Source: an uncultured Actinomycetes bacterium
GTDB taxonomy: Bacteria > Actinomycetota > Rubrobacteria > Rubrobacterales > Rubrobacteraceae
Direction: 5' to 3'
NCBI GenBank assembly: GCA_937873125.1
Contig: CALMWA010000002.1
Coordinates: 1-34,960 of the forward strand
DNA length: 34,960 nucleotides
The translations under genes and the position numbers were made by a program. Below are positions 1 through 8,902 of this stretch, piece after piece (the stretch's first letter is position 1; every line of letters starts with the position of its first letter). The notes under the pieces are model-generated. The model was not told the origin of the DNA and ran no database searches. It saw only the letters and a list, made by a program, of their open reading frames with translations.

Positions 1-1
1 C

Positions 2-778
2 CAACGCCAGGCCGGCAAGCCGTGGGAGGGCGAGTTCGTTACCCGCCGCAAGGATGGCTCGACCTTCCCGGCCTACGTCACGGACTCTCTGATACACGAC
101 ACGCAGGGGAACGCGGTGGGGATTGTCGGCGTCTCCGCGGACATCACCGAGCGCAAGAGGTTGGAGGAGAGCCTGTACGAGATCCGGGAAGCCGAGCGGC
201 GCCGTATCGCACGCGACCTGCACGATGTGGTCCTGCAGGACCTGGCCGGCGCCCTGCAAGGTATGCAGGCGGCGCGCATAGAAGCTCGCACCTCCGGCTC
301 CGACATCGGGCTCGAACAAGAGATAGACGCCCTCCGAAGGGCGAGTAAGGGACTTCGCAACGCCATCTACAACCTACGTCTGGAGGGACGTCAGCCGTTC
401 ATCCGGGCCGTGGAGTCGCTAGTGGAACTGAATTGCCAGTTGACGCCGGAACGCGAGATAAGCCTCACGGTACAGGACAGCTTTCCCCAGGAGTTACCGG
501 AATTCATCAGTGTGGAGTTGCTGCGGATACTGCAGGAGGCGCTCGCCAACGCCCGCCGGCACTCTGCCGCCCGCCGCGTCGAGGTCATCTTGAGCATGGA
601 CGAGGATCTCCTGCAGGCCGAGGTCGTGGACGACGGTCGGGGCTTCGACCCACTCCGCGTCCGGATTGGGCTGGGCGTCTCCGGTATGCGGGAGCGTGCA
701 TCCATGCTCGGCGGAGAACTCGAGATCGAGAGCCATCTGGGCAGGAGCACTTCGGTGAAGGTAAGAGTTCGCGTCTGA
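2..778 (+). CDS. Sensor histidine kinase, NarL/DegS type (5' end outside the window)
   Basis: The reading frame is open from base 2, so the N-terminus lies upstream. The first ~50 residues are the end of a PAS/PAC sensor domain (RRKDGSTFPAYVTDS, then GVSADITERK). A HisKA_3 dimerisation domain follows; the phosphorylatable His lies in ARDLHDVVLQDL (His codon at 221-223). The C-terminal HATPase domain shows an N-box (LQEALANARRHS), a G1 box (VVDDGRGFD) and GLGVSGMRERA. Such kinases autophosphorylate and pass the phosphate to a LuxR-type response regulator. The convergent regulator at 805-1524 is the obvious partner, but this is inferred from position only. The visible part has no membrane segment, so it may be a cytoplasmic sensor. 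Confidence 0.93.
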   Translation, partial: QRQAGKPWEGEFVTRRKDGSTFPAYVTDSLIHDTQGNAVGIVGVSADITERKRLEESLYEIREAERRRIARDLHDVVLQDLAGALQGMQAARIEARTSGSDIGLEQEIDALRRASKGLRNAIYNLRLEGRQPFIRAVESLVELNCQLTPEREISLTVQDSFPQELPEFISVELLRILQEALANARRHSAARRVEVILSMDEDLLQAEVVDDGRGFDPLRVRIGLGVSGMRERASMLGGELEIESHLGRSTSVKVRVRV

Positions 779-784
779 GCTGAA

Positions 785-803
785 GTCCCCCAGAGGGGGC
801 TCT
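785..803. terminator. Short hairpin between convergent kinase and regulator genes
   Basis: Five C then five G with a 3-nt AGA loop (787-799) form a GC hairpin, extended by G-T/C-T flanks. It is followed by CTCTTCT on the plus strand. It sits between the kinase stop (776-778) and the regulator stop (805-807), so it could serve both directions. There is no long U-tract. Confidence 0.5.
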
Positions 804-804
804 T

Positions 805-1524
805 CTAGCGCGGCTCGAGGTCTTCGATATCCACAAGCCCTCTACGGATGGCGTAGATAACGGCCTGGGTGCGGTCGAAGATGTGGAGCTTCTTGTAGAT
901 GTTCGAGGCGTGGTTGCGGACGGTCTTCTCCGAGATGTCGAGGATCTGGGCGATCTCCTTGTTGCTCTTACCGTGGGCCAACGCCTTCACTACTTCCAGC
1001 TCACGCTCGGTCAGGTGGGGCGCTATGTCCGCGTTGTTCGACCGGATGCTTTCGAAAGTAGTTAGCATCTTGCGGGCGATATCCTGGGCCATGATGGTAT
1101 CCCCGGCGTAGACCGTGCGGATTGCGCGCGTCAGATCCTCGGGCGTACAATCCTTGAGTATGTAGCCCTGAGCCCCGGCCTTGATGCCCTGGAAGACGTG
1201 GGCGTCGTCGGTGTGTACCGTCAGGATCAAGACTCGCGTCCTCGGCAAGAGGTTTCGGATACCACGCGTCGCGCTCACCCCGTTCATCACCGGCATTGAG
1301 AGGTCCATCAACACCACGTCGGGCTCGACCTCGGCGCACAACGATACGCCGTCTTCTCCCGTATGCGCCTTCCCCACCACCTCCATGTCCGGCTGCGCGC
1401 CGATGATCCTGGCAAGCCCATCCGCGAAGAGCCGCTGGTCGTCCACGATCGCTACCCGTATAACACCATCAGCGTCCAGCTTCCGACCTCCCTCGCGAGT
1501 CTTCCCCGCCACCAGACCCGACAC
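805..1524 (-). CDS. Response regulator, NarL/FixJ family
   Basis: An N-terminal receiver domain (VIRVAIVDDQRLFADG) has the phospho-acceptor Asp in VVLMDLSMP (about residue 74), the switch Thr in LILTV and the Lys in GYILKD. A C-terminal LuxR-type helix-turn-helix follows (LTERELEVVKALAHGKSNKE, SEKTVRNHASNIYKKL). It is probably activated by the convergent kinase at 2-778. The start is uncertain. The longest frame begins at GTG 1524 without a clear ribosome site and carries ~20 non-domain residues. A strong GGGAGGT lies 7 nt before an in-frame CTG at codon 16, so the protein may begin there. The regulator is less similar to the other two regulators of the window than they are to each other. Confidence 0.93.
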   Translation of the reverse strand: MSGLVAGKTREGGRKLDADGVIRVAIVDDQRLFADGLARIIGAQPDMEVVGKAHTGEDGVSLCAEVEPDVVLMDLSMPVMNGVSATRGIRNLLPRTRVLILTVHTDDAHVFQGIKAGAQGYILKDCTPEDLTRAIRTVYAGDTIMAQDIARKMLTTFESIRSNNADIAPHLTERELEVVKALAHGKSNKEIAQILDISEKTVRNHASNIYKKLHIFDRTQAVIYAIRRGLVDIEDLEPR

Positions 1525-1693
1525 GAACAGGGCCGGCGTCCGGGGAGGGGGAATTCACGGGACGCCGACCTGTTGGACAATTCATGATGCTAGATATTCC
1601 CCATTCTGTCATCGGACTCTTATACCATTTTGTTCTGGTACATCTGACCTACAAAACGCCTCATTGCGATGTTTCGCGTACGTCCACACTACA
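1525..1693. other. AT-richer intergenic stretch, no gene seen
   Basis: This 169-bp gap separates two minus-strand genes and includes an AT-rich part (about 1580-1700). A TATAAG-like box on the minus strand (near 1617-1623) could be a -10 for the regulator, but no good -35 partner lies 16-18 bp away. No terminator hairpin or RNA gene was recognised. Confidence 0.4.
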
Positions 1694-3976
1694 CTAAAGC
1701 AATCCTCTCTTCTCCAGATCCTCCCTGAAACGCTCCCCCGTGCGTGAGCCTTTTTTGTAGAACACCGCCGGTTGCCCTATCGGAGCTTCGACCGCAACGT
1801 AGCCACCCGTCGTGCGAGATCCGTATTTGCGCCCCGTCCACAGATGCACCCAGCGGCCAGCGGGCAGGTAAAGTTCGACCGTTTCCTCACCGGGCTCCAG
1901 AACCGGCGCCACCATGAACTCCGCGCCCACCATGAATGGGTATTCGAGACCGTAGACTTCGGGATCGTTCGGGTAGTGCAGGAAGGGATGCCGGACGACG
2001 GGGAGGCCCGCCGCGGCGGCTTCCTCTACCAGTTGCTCTCTGTATGGTTTCCACGCCGCGTAGATTTTTGCGAAGCGGCTGAAATGCTTTAGGGTCTCCT
2101 CGTCGGAGTAGAACTGATGGTTGACTTCCGGGCGGTTGCCCTCGTGAGTTCGGAAGACCGCCGTGAAAGCGGCGAGCTCGGTCCAGCGCATGAGCAGCTC
2201 CTTCGAGCGGTGGTAGTTCTTTAGGGGGTTAGTGATCGCGGTGTACCCGCCGATGTCCGAGTGCTCCAGGCTGTAGCCGGAGAGCCCGCCGGAGAGCATC
2301 CCCGTCACGGCGCTCTTGATGCCGTCGTATTCATCCCAGCTCACGAGTTGATCCCCCAACCAGAACAGCGTGCTGTATTTGGGGCTGCGACTGTACCCGG
2401 AACGGTTAAAGAACACGATGTCGTCCCCTTTTCCCGCCTCCCGGATGGCCTCGCGGTTGACCTCCGCCCACTCTTCGGGATAGCGGTTATGGTAGCTCGC
2501 TGCGCTCTCGCCGGAGTACAAAACGGCGTCGTAAGGTAGCCCTTCGGCGAAGTCCGCCATCCACCCCGACGAACCTTCTTCGATCAGGTTTTGCTTTATG
2601 ATGGCCTTGATCCAGTCCCGAGCTTCAGGGTTCGTCAGGTCCACCATCGCGGCGGAGAAGCTGCTGATCTCGACCATGTAAGGCTCACCACGCCTGTTCT
2701 CGACCAGATAGCCCTTGCGCCTTGCCTCCTCGAACAGGTCGCGGCGATGGTTGGGTTTGTCGGCGACGGCGGCCAAAAACGGACTGACGTAGGTCATTAC
2801 CCGAACATCGTCTCGTCGCAGGTCCGATACCAGCTTCTGCCAGCCGGGGTAATGGTCCCTGTCGAGCTCCCAGTTCCACCAGAGCTGAGTACCGAAGCTG
2901 GTCGTCCTCTGTCCCACCCAGTCCTGAAGCCAGAGGGCGGCGACGGGCGTGTCGAGGGCTTTCAACTCTTCGTACCTCTTGCGCGTAGTTTCGGTGCCGC
3001 CCTGCAAGCCGATAACGGCACCGGAGAGGATCCAACCCGGCAAAGGACGCATCCTGCCGGAGTATTCGGTGTACTCTTCGACCAACGCGGCCGGCGTCCC
3101 GCCGGAGAGGATCTGGCCCGTCATCTTCGACGAGAAGACCTCCACCTGCACCCGGTCTTCGTCGCGCAGGTCGAAGACGGAGTACTCGTAGTTCTCCAGG
3201 AACAGGGAGCGCATCTCGCTCGTCATGTAGTGTGGCACGCTCGCGTAGCTTGTGTAAGGGTTGCCGCCCGCGCCGGCCTGCCAGTCGGCGCCGAGCGTGA
3301 TCGGCTGCGCCCCCCGGCCTATCCCCTGCTCCTGCACGAAGATCGGCACCCTCCTACCCTTCATATCCAGGTACGTGTACTGGACCCCGAATCCGAAGAA
3401 GCGCTCCTCGGGAGAGGAGGCGTAGGTAAGGAAGACCCGGTCATACGAAGGCTCCTCGATGCCCACCTCGAAGCGCAGCCGGCCATCGCTCACGGGCGTG
3501 AAGACAAGCTCATAGCCCACTCCGTCGCCCGTTCCATCCACGAGGCGACCCTCGATCACCAGCGCGTTGCCCTCCTTCTCCACCGAGTCTATCGTCTGGT
3601 CTGGACGCAGACCCTCCACCTCATCCTCGATATGGAAGTGCGCCCTCGACTGGCTGACCGACTCCTCACCCCTGGCTGCCGAGACGAAGCTCTCGCCGGG
3701 GACGCTCCGCCACAACACGCGGTCTGGCCGGGAGCTGTGCGCGATGCTCAACTCCGCGCCGGAAGACTCTCTACTGTCTCCTTTCAGATCCACCGTGAAC
3801 TGGCCGACCCTGTAAGATCCCGGCGCATCCTCCGATACCCTGACCAGGGAACCGGAGACGGGAGCTGGCTCTCTCCAAACCAAATAAGCGGCAGTGAATG
3901 ACACCACGACGATCAGAGTCCCGAGCGCCACGATCTTCAGCGCGCCCTCTCTACCTACCCCTAAGGTCCGTCTCAC
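1694..3976 (-). CDS. Membrane-anchored GH31 glycosidase, sulfoquinovosidase (YihQ)-like
   Basis: This 760-residue protein starts at GTG with an AGAGG site ~9 nt upstream. Residues 13-34 form one hydrophobic anchor without a lipobox, so the enzyme should act outside the membrane. The GH31 barrel follows: WLQDWVGQR (349-357), the nucleophile Asp475 in [10 protein letters not shown], the acid/base Asp542 in WLGDQ and EHSDIGGY (571-578). Overall it resembles E. coli YihQ, which releases sulfoquinovose from glycolipid headgroups. From memory of the YihQ substrate site, Gln262, Gln288, Trp304 and Tyr508 match Gln325, Gln351, Trp367 and Tyr578, but the sulfonate-binding Arg301 is Gln364 here. The substrate may therefore be a different alpha-glycoside. 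No other sulfosugar genes are nearby. It follows nudC with a 91-bp gap. Confidence 0.88.
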   Translation of the reverse strand: MRRTLGVGREGALKIVALGTLIVVVSFTAAYLVWREPAPVSGSLVRVSEDAPGSYRVGQFTVDLKGDSRESSGAELSIAHSSRPDRVLWRSVPGESFVSAARGEESVSQSRAHFHIEDEVEGLRPDQTIDSVEKEGNALVIEGRLVDGTGDGVGYELVFTPVSDGRLRFEVGIEEPSYDRVFLTYASSPEERFFGFGVQYTYLDMKGRRVPIFVQEQGIGRGAQPITLGADWQAGAGGNPYTSYASVPHYMTSEMRSLFLENYEYSVFDLRDEDRVQVEVFSSKMTGQILSGGTPAALVEEYTEYSGRMRPLPGWILSGAVIGLQGGTETTRKRYEELKALDTPVAALWLQDWVGQRTTSFGTQLWWNWELDRDHYPGWQKLVSDLRRDDVRVMTYVSPFLAAVADKPNHRRDLFEEARRKGYLVENRRGEPYMVEISSFSAAMVDLTNPEARDWIKAIIKQNLIEEGSSGWMADFAEGLPYDAVLYSGESAASYHNRYPEEWAEVNREAIREAGKGDDIVFFNRSGYSRSPKYSTLFWLGDQLVSWDEYDGIKSAVTGMLSGGLSGYSLEHSDIGGYTAITNPLKNYHRSKELLMRWTELAAFTAVFRTHEGNRPEVNHQFYSDEETLKHFSRFAKIYAAWKPYREQLVEEAAAAGLPVVRHPFLHYPNDPEVYGLEYPFMVGAEFMVAPVLEPGEETVELYLPAGRWVHLWTGRKYGSRTTGGYVAVEAPIGQPAVFYKKGSRTGERFREDLEKRGLL

Positions 3977-4015
3977 AAGAAACTGCCTCTAACGAAGTCC
4001 CCTTGCCCTGTTACG

Positions 4016-4044
4016 CATACCGCATGATAGCGGTCCCGGGTATG
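4016..4044. promoter_or_regulatory. Inverted repeat upstream of the GH31 gene
   Basis: CATACC (4016-4021) and GGTATG (4039-4044) form a perfect 6-bp inverted repeat with a 17-nt spacer, centred ~54 bp upstream of the GH31 start. It could be an operator, but arms this short can occur by chance. Confidence 0.25.
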
Positions 4045-4067
4045 GTCGGGAAAATATTCAGATCGTC

Positions 4068-4874
4068 CTACGAGTTCTGGGAGCCGCCCTGCTCTTCGAT
4101 AAAGTCCTCGATCATGGTCCGGGCTATGCTGAATTCGGGTGGGAGCATTGGCAGGTCGTCCAGGGTGTACCATCCGGCGTCTTCGATCTCCGCCGGATCC
4201 ACCCGCAGGTCGCCCCCCGCGTAGTCGGCCGTGTAGCCGATCATGAGCGAGTTCGGGAACGGCCACGGCTGGCTGCCGAAGTACCGGATGTTCTCTATCT
4301 CGATGCCGGTCTCCTCCCGCACCTCACGCCTCATCGCCTCCTCTATCGACTCGCCCGGCTCAACGAAGCCCGCAAGGACGCTGTACAGTCCCGGCGGAAA
4401 GCCCGGCGAGCGGGCGAGGAGGATGCGGTCTCCGTCCTGGACCCGGACGATGATCGCCGGGCTGAGGCGCGGATAGTAGAAGATGCCGCACCGCGGGCAC
4501 CGCTTCGCCATCTCGCCTTTTACCGCCTCCGTCTCCGTTCCATCCCGCCCGCAGAACCGATGCGTAACGTGCCAGCCGACGATCTGCTTCGCCCTCCCGG
4601 CCATCCTGAAGAACGTTCCGCCAATGCCGGTGAAGAACATGCTCCGCAAGTCCCGGAAAGCCATACCCTCCGGCGGCTCGCCGTCCGGGTCTACCTCTAC
4701 TGCCCAACAGCGTGTCCCGTCCAGCAAGCCGATCTCCCACCGGAAAGACGTCTGGAGCCCCAACTCCTCGAACGTCTCCGAACGCGGGACGCGAACTTCG
4801 TCGCCGTCGAGCACGAGCAACTCCTCGTCCCGGAAAGCGAACCAGAGCGACGGTCCGGCGAAACGTTCAGGCAC
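4068..4874 (-). CDS. nudC: NudC-like Nudix hydrolase (NAD(H) pyrophosphatase family)
   Basis: The 268-residue protein has the NudC layout: an N-terminal domain, a zinc-ribbon region (about 108-129), a Nudix box (GFVEPGESIEEAMRREVREE, from residue 169) and the NudC signature SQPWPFPNSLM (201-211). NudC enzymes hydrolyse NADH/NAD to NMN and AMP, and some remove NAD caps from RNA. The usual four zinc cysteines are reduced to three: the first pair reads FCGRDG, with Asp111 in place of the second Cys, while RCPRCG is intact. The GTG start overlaps the end of the upstream dehydrogenase gene by 8 bp (GTGCCTGA), which implies translational coupling and one operon. Confidence 0.92.
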   Translation of the reverse strand: MPERFAGPSLWFAFRDEELLVLDGDEVRVPRSETFEELGLQTSFRWEIGLLDGTRCWAVEVDPDGEPPEGMAFRDLRSMFFTGIGGTFFRMAGRAKQIVGWHVTHRFCGRDGTETEAVKGEMAKRCPRCGIFYYPRLSPAIIVRVQDGDRILLARSPGFPPGLYSVLAGFVEPGESIEEAMRREVREETGIEIENIRYFGSQPWPFPNSLMIGYTADYAGGDLRVDPAEIEDAGWYTLDDLPMLPPEFSIARTMIEDFIEEQGGSQNS

Positions 4875-7737
4875 GGGTTTCGAGGCGGTCGGCCAGATAC
4901 TCCGCCGGATGCAGGGCGCGGCGTTCGGTGCCGTTCAGGATCTGCTCGCGGCAACTCGTCCCCGGCGCGACAACGACGCGCTCTCCGGCCTCCCGCACCG
5001 CCGGGAACAGCCGCCGCTCCCCCATCTTCATCGAGACTTCGTAGTGGCCTTTCTCGTAGCCGAAGAGTCCCGCCATCCCGCAGCACCCCGAGTCGACAAC
5101 CTCTACGTCGGCGGCGAGCCCGAGCGCCCGCTCCGTCGGCCCCGTCCCGACGAGCGCCTTCTGGTGGCAATGCCCGTGCAGCAGCACCGGCGGGCCTTTC
5201 TGCAGCGGCACCTCCGCGCCGTCATCGACCAACTCCAGCAGGGCCTCCTCGAAGAGCCGGGTCGCCTCGGCAAGCTTCTCCACGCGCTCGTCGCCCGGCA
5301 GAAGCTTGCGGTAATCGTCGCGCATGGTGAGGATGCAGCTCGGTTCCAGGCCGACGAGCGGTATGCCCCACTCCAGCATCGGGGACAGGATCTCCAGGTT
5401 GCGCCGGGCGTTCTCGCGGGCCTCGTCTATTAGTCCCTCGGAGAGCATGGGCCGGCCGCAGCAGACGACTTCGGGGAGATGCACCCGCACTCCGGCGGCG
5501 GCGAAGAGCCGGACGGCTCCCTCTCCGATCTCCGGACGCTGGTACTCATTCCAGGTGTCGTTGAAGAGCGCGACCTCGACGGGCCCGTCTCCCTGCGGCA
5601 GCTCCGGGAAGCGCCGCGAGAACGGCCTGTCCGTAACCTTCGGCAGCTCGCGGCGGGGATCTATGCCAAAGAGCCCCGCCATCCGGCGGGAGAACTTCGC
5701 CCCAGCGACCCCGTTGTAGAGAGCCGGGAAGCGGGAAGCGAGCGCGAGTTGCTGCCGGATGTTGCCGGCGGCCTTCTGGCGCAGGGAGAAGCCGTGCTTC
5801 TTGCCTGTCTGGTAGAGGACCTCGGTCTTCATGCTCGCCACGTCCACCCGCGAGGGACACTCGGTCTTGCAAGCCTTGCACCCGACGCACAGGTCCATAA
5901 TTTCCTTCATGCGTTTGCCGGTCAACTCCTCCGGTGGCAGAGTCCCTTCGATAACGGAGCGGAGCATGTTGGCGCGGGCCCGCGTGGTGTCCTGCTCATC
6001 CAGGGTAACCATGTAGGAGGGGCACATCGTGCCGCCGGTCTTCTTGCGGCAGAAACCCGAGCCGTTGCACAGCTCCACGGCCTTCGCAAAACCGCCCTGG
6101 TTCGAGAAATCCAGGTTCGTCTTGATGGGCAGCCGCTGGCGGCCGGGTCCGATACGGAGTTGCGTATCCATCGGTTTCGGGTCCAGGATCACGCCGGGGT
6201 TCAGCATCCCCTGCGGGTCGAAGAGTCGCTTGACCTCGGCGAAGGCGCGCATGATCTCCGGCCCGTACATCTTCTCCAGGTACTCCGAGCGCGCCAGCCC
6301 GTCGCCGTGCTCCCCCGAGACGGACCCACCGCACTCCACCACCAGATCCGCGACCTCGTCCGCGATGCGCCGCATCCGCGCCACACCCTCCGGGTCGCTC
6401 GTATCCAGCGCCGGCCGGACGTGCAGCGTCCCGACGCTCGCGTGGCCGTAGAAGCACGCCCAGGTATCGTTGTCGGCCACGATCTCCTCGAACCGCCGCA
6501 CGAACTCCTCCAGCCGCTCCGGCGGCACCGCCGCGTCCTCCACGAACGCGACCGGTTTCTCCTCTTCCGTGGTGCCGAGCAAGAGCGGCAGCGTGGACTT
6601 CCTCAGCTTCACCGTCTGCGCCATCTCGAACGCGGAGCGCAACGGAACCGCCACGCCAGCCCCGACCTTCTCGGCGAGGTCGTCGAGCTTGTCGAAACGT
6701 TCGTCCAACTCACTTTCGGCGCCGCTCCACTCCACGAGCAGCAGGGCCTTCGGATCGCCCTGCACGAAACGGGTCGAGTCCCGGTAAGCGGGGTTCGAGC
6801 GGGCGCGGTTTATCGCCACGTCGTCTAGAAGTTCGACGCCGGAGGGATCTTCCTTCAGCAGTTCGACGGTGGCGCGGGCGGCGGCGGTCAGGGATTCGAA
6901 CTGGAAAGAGGCGAGGGCACGGGCTTCGGGGAGTTCCTGGAGCAGGAACTCGGCGCGGGTGACGACGGCCAGGGTCCCTTCGGAGCCGCAGACGAGGCGG
7001 GTGAGGTCTACGGTTCTGGGATCTATGAGGGCGTCGAGGCCGTAGCCGGAGACGCGCCGGATCATGCGCGGGAAGCGCCGCTTTATCTCGCGCTCGTATC
7101 GCTCCCCTATCTCCATCGCGCCCCGCAACAGCCGCGCCTCGGCGTCGTCTCCACCGGCGCGCCTCTCCGCTTCGGCGCGCGGCAGCGGGCGGAGTTTCAC
7201 CGACTCCCCGGAGGCCAGGACGCAGCGGAGGCCCAGGATCTGATCCGCCGTCGTCCCGAACACCAGGCTCCGCATCCCGGCCGAGTTGTTCCCGACCATC
7301 CCGCCCAAAGTAGCCACGTCCGAGGTGGAGGTGTCCGCCCCAAAGACCAGACCGTGCGGCTCGACCATCGCGTTCAACTCGCCCTGCACGAGCCCCGGCT
7401 CGACCACGCAGCTTCGTCCTTCGAGGTCTATCCGCACGACGCCGTTCATCTCCGATACGTCCAGCGTGAGACCCGGCGCGGTCGCCTGCCCCGCGAGGCT
7501 CGTCCCGGTGCCGCGCGGCGTGATGGAGAGCCCAGCGACGCGCGCCGCAGCGAGCGCCAGCTTCACGTCCTCCTCGGAGCGGGCCACGACGACACCGACC
7601 GGCTTTCTCAGGTAGATGGAGGCGTCCGTGGACCAAAGGGCGCGGGAAGCTTCGTCGGTGCGGAGGTAGCCATCCAGCTTGCCGTCCAGAGCATCGTGCA
7701 GTATCCGTGCCTGGGCTCCCGAGCGTTCGCTTATCAC
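4867..7737 (-). CDS. FAD-linked oxidase fused to Fe-S/CCG domains (D-2-hydroxyacid dehydrogenase, YdiJ-like)
   Basis: The 956-residue protein starts at GTG with a GAGGT site ~8 nt upstream. Order of domains: FAD-binding type 4 (about 40-220, with PRGTGTSLAGQ and LGGMVGNNSAG), FAD-oxidase C-terminal domain (about 265-510, with SGEHGDGLARSEY), a 4Fe-4S region (about 565-640, with CVGCKACKTECPS near 615) and two CCG cysteine-rich segments (VCCGRPM near 757, SGCCGMAGLFGYEKG near 885). This architecture oxidises D-2-hydroxyacids such as lactate, glycolate or 2-hydroxyglutarate and passes electrons to an acceptor. The size and fusion best fit YdiJ-type D-2-hydroxyglutarate dehydrogenases, but the substrate cannot be read from sequence. 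It is co-transcribed with nudC. Confidence 0.92.
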   Translation of the reverse strand: MISERSGAQARILHDALDGKLDGYLRTDEASRALWSTDASIYLRKPVGVVVARSEEDVKLALAAARVAGLSITPRGTGTSLAGQATAPGLTLDVSEMNGVVRIDLEGRSCVVEPGLVQGELNAMVEPHGLVFGADTSTSDVATLGGMVGNNSAGMRSLVFGTTADQILGLRCVLASGESVKLRPLPRAEAERRAGGDDAEARLLRGAMEIGERYEREIKRRFPRMIRRVSGYGLDALIDPRTVDLTRLVCGSEGTLAVVTRAEFLLQELPEARALASFQFESLTAAARATVELLKEDPSGVELLDDVAINRARSNPAYRDSTRFVQGDPKALLLVEWSGAESELDERFDKLDDLAEKVGAGVAVPLRSAFEMAQTVKLRKSTLPLLLGTTEEEKPVAFVEDAAVPPERLEEFVRRFEEIVADNDTWACFYGHASVGTLHVRPALDTSDPEGVARMRRIADEVADLVVECGGSVSGEHGDGLARSEYLEKMYGPEIMRAFAEVKRLFDPQGMLNPGVILDPKPMDTQLRIGPGRQRLPIKTNLDFSNQGGFAKAVELCNGSGFCRKKTGGTMCPSYMVTLDEQDTTRARANMLRSVIEGTLPPEELTGKRMKEIMDLCVGCKACKTECPSRVDVASMKTEVLYQTGKKHGFSLRQKAAGNIRQQLALASRFPALYNGVAGAKFSRRMAGLFGIDPRRELPKVTDRPFSRRFPELPQGDGPVEVALFNDTWNEYQRPEIGEGAVRLFAAAGVRVHLPEVVCCGRPMLSEGLIDEARENARRNLEILSPMLEWGIPLVGLEPSCILTMRDDYRKLLPGDERVEKLAEATRLFEEALLELVDDGAEVPLQKGPPVLLHGHCHQKALVGTGPTERALGLAADVEVVDSGCCGMAGLFGYEKGHYEVSMKMGERRLFPAVREAGERVVVAPGTSCREQILNGTERRALHPAEYLADRLETRA

Positions 7738-7785
7738 GATCCAAACCTCACCGATACCGCCCCTTTCCGTTCGGACTTGGGACAG

Positions 7786-7791
7786 TTTATA
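7786..7791 (-). promoter_or_regulatory. Candidate -10 box for the dehydrogenase-nudC operon
   Basis: TATAAA on the minus strand lies in the 72-bp gap, ~49 bp upstream of the dehydrogenase start. No good -35 was found at 16-18 bp, so this is weak. Confidence 0.3.
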
Positions 7792-7809
7792 CGGTTTCGG
7801 CGGGTCTTA

Positions 7810-8709
7810 TTAGGAGCAGATCTCCAACGGCTCCTCTCCGATGGACGCGACTTTCTCGTCCTCCCTCAGCGTGTTGCCGTAGAATTCGCGCCACCGTTCG
7901 GGGGCGGCAGGATCTATCGTTCCGAAGCTCATCTCATCTAGGCTACGGGAGACGCGCAATCCATCCGGGCCGTAGAGATGTCCGGGGGTGCCGAAGCGGG
8001 CCTCGGGGTAGGCGCCGATCTGGTTGGCGCTGGCGACGTAGACGCCGGAATCGAGCGCCCGTGCCGCGCAGGAAATGTCGTACTGCGGCCCCCACGGTTC
8101 GCGCCACGCGGCGGGGGCCAGGATGAGATCCGCCCCTCCCAGGGCCGCCTCACGCGCGGTCTCCGGGAAACCGAGGTCCCAGCACACCACGAGCGCGACC
8201 CGCATCTCCCCCGCCTCTACCACCGGCAACTTCGTCCCGGCCTCGAAGACGTAGTGTTCCGGCGTCGTACCGACCAGGTTGCGCTTGCGGTAGGTCGCCA
8301 GCACACCCTCCGGTCCCACCAGGTTCGCGCTGTCATACACACCGGCCACGGTCCCCGCAACCATCTCCGGGAAACCGTAGGCTATGTAGACGACGAGTTC
8401 CCGCGCCAGCGCGGCGAAGAACCGGGCGCTCTCGCCCGTATCCGCATCCTCGGCGAATCGATGCACGGATTCGAGATCCGAGTACCCGCAGGTTACGAGC
8501 TCGGGCAGGACCACCCACCGCAGTTCGGGCTCCTCGCGCCGGGCCGCCCGGATAGTTTCTTCCGCCAACAGGAGGTTTCCACGAACGTCCCCCGGCTCGG
8601 GAGAGAGGTTCAGACAGGCGATAGACGAGATACCGGGTTCCGCTGCGCCGCCGCGTTCGCCATTCGAGCGTTCGCTGTTCGAGAAATCGCCCCTGATGAT
8701 CAGCGCCAC
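7810..8709 (-). CDS. Carbon-nitrogen hydrolase (nitrilase superfamily amidase)
   Basis: The 299-residue protein has the nitrilase-superfamily catalytic triad: Glu70 in LPELVTCGY, Lys142 in YRKRNL and Cys176 in VVCWDLGFPE. Members hydrolyse amides, N-carbamoyl compounds or nitriles; the specific substrate is not evident. The start is GTG 8709 behind a purine-rich GGAGAGGGGG. Residues 1-27 precede the family's usual first strand (SSIACLNLSP) and are partly encoded by a 15-bp imperfect tandem repeat, so this extension may be non-conserved. No better start codon is seen downstream. It reads divergently from asnB and the same way as the dehydrogenase operon 72 bp downstream. Confidence 0.9.
   Translation of the reverse strand: MALIIRGDFSNSERSNGERGGAAEPGISSIACLNLSPEPGDVRGNLLLAEETIRAARREEPELRWVVLPELVTCGYSDLESVHRFAEDADTGESARFFAALARELVVYIAYGFPEMVAGTVAGVYDSANLVGPEGVLATYRKRNLVGTTPEHYVFEAGTKLPVVEAGEMRVALVVCWDLGFPETAREAALGGADLILAPAAWREPWGPQYDISCAARALDSGVYVASANQIGAYPEARFGTPGHLYGPDGLRVSRSLDEMSFGTIDPAAPERWREFYGNTLREDEKVASIGEEPLEICS
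8654..8683. repeat. 15-bp imperfect tandem duplication
   Basis: Two adjacent copies (8654-8668 and 8669-8683) differ at two bases and encode the low-complexity stretch NSERSNGER near the N-terminus of the hydrolase. Confidence 0.7.
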
Positions 8710-8902
8710 GAACCGCCCCCTCTCCGAGTGAAACCGCCTGCGCCATCATAGCCGTCCGGAATTCCGCCCAGCATCAGACAAATGGCGAAGAATTTCGGCC
8801 CCGCGGACATAATCCGCTGTACCGTGGGATCATCGACTTTCCCCAACCGCACGGGTAACATGGTTCCCGACCTGTCGCGACCCCAAGGAGCGGAGCACTA
8901 AA

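Noticed and set aside
2591-3901. 436-codon plus-strand open frame
   Set aside because: Antisense to the GH31 gene, no ribosome site and no recognisable motif.
5479-6828. 449-codon plus-strand open frame
   Set aside because: Antisense to the FAD/Fe-S dehydrogenase; composition is typical of a shadow frame.
8710-8902. T-box or other riboswitch upstream of asnB
   Set aside because: No T-box AGGGTGGNACCGCG element, specifier loop or terminator/antiterminator pair could be found.
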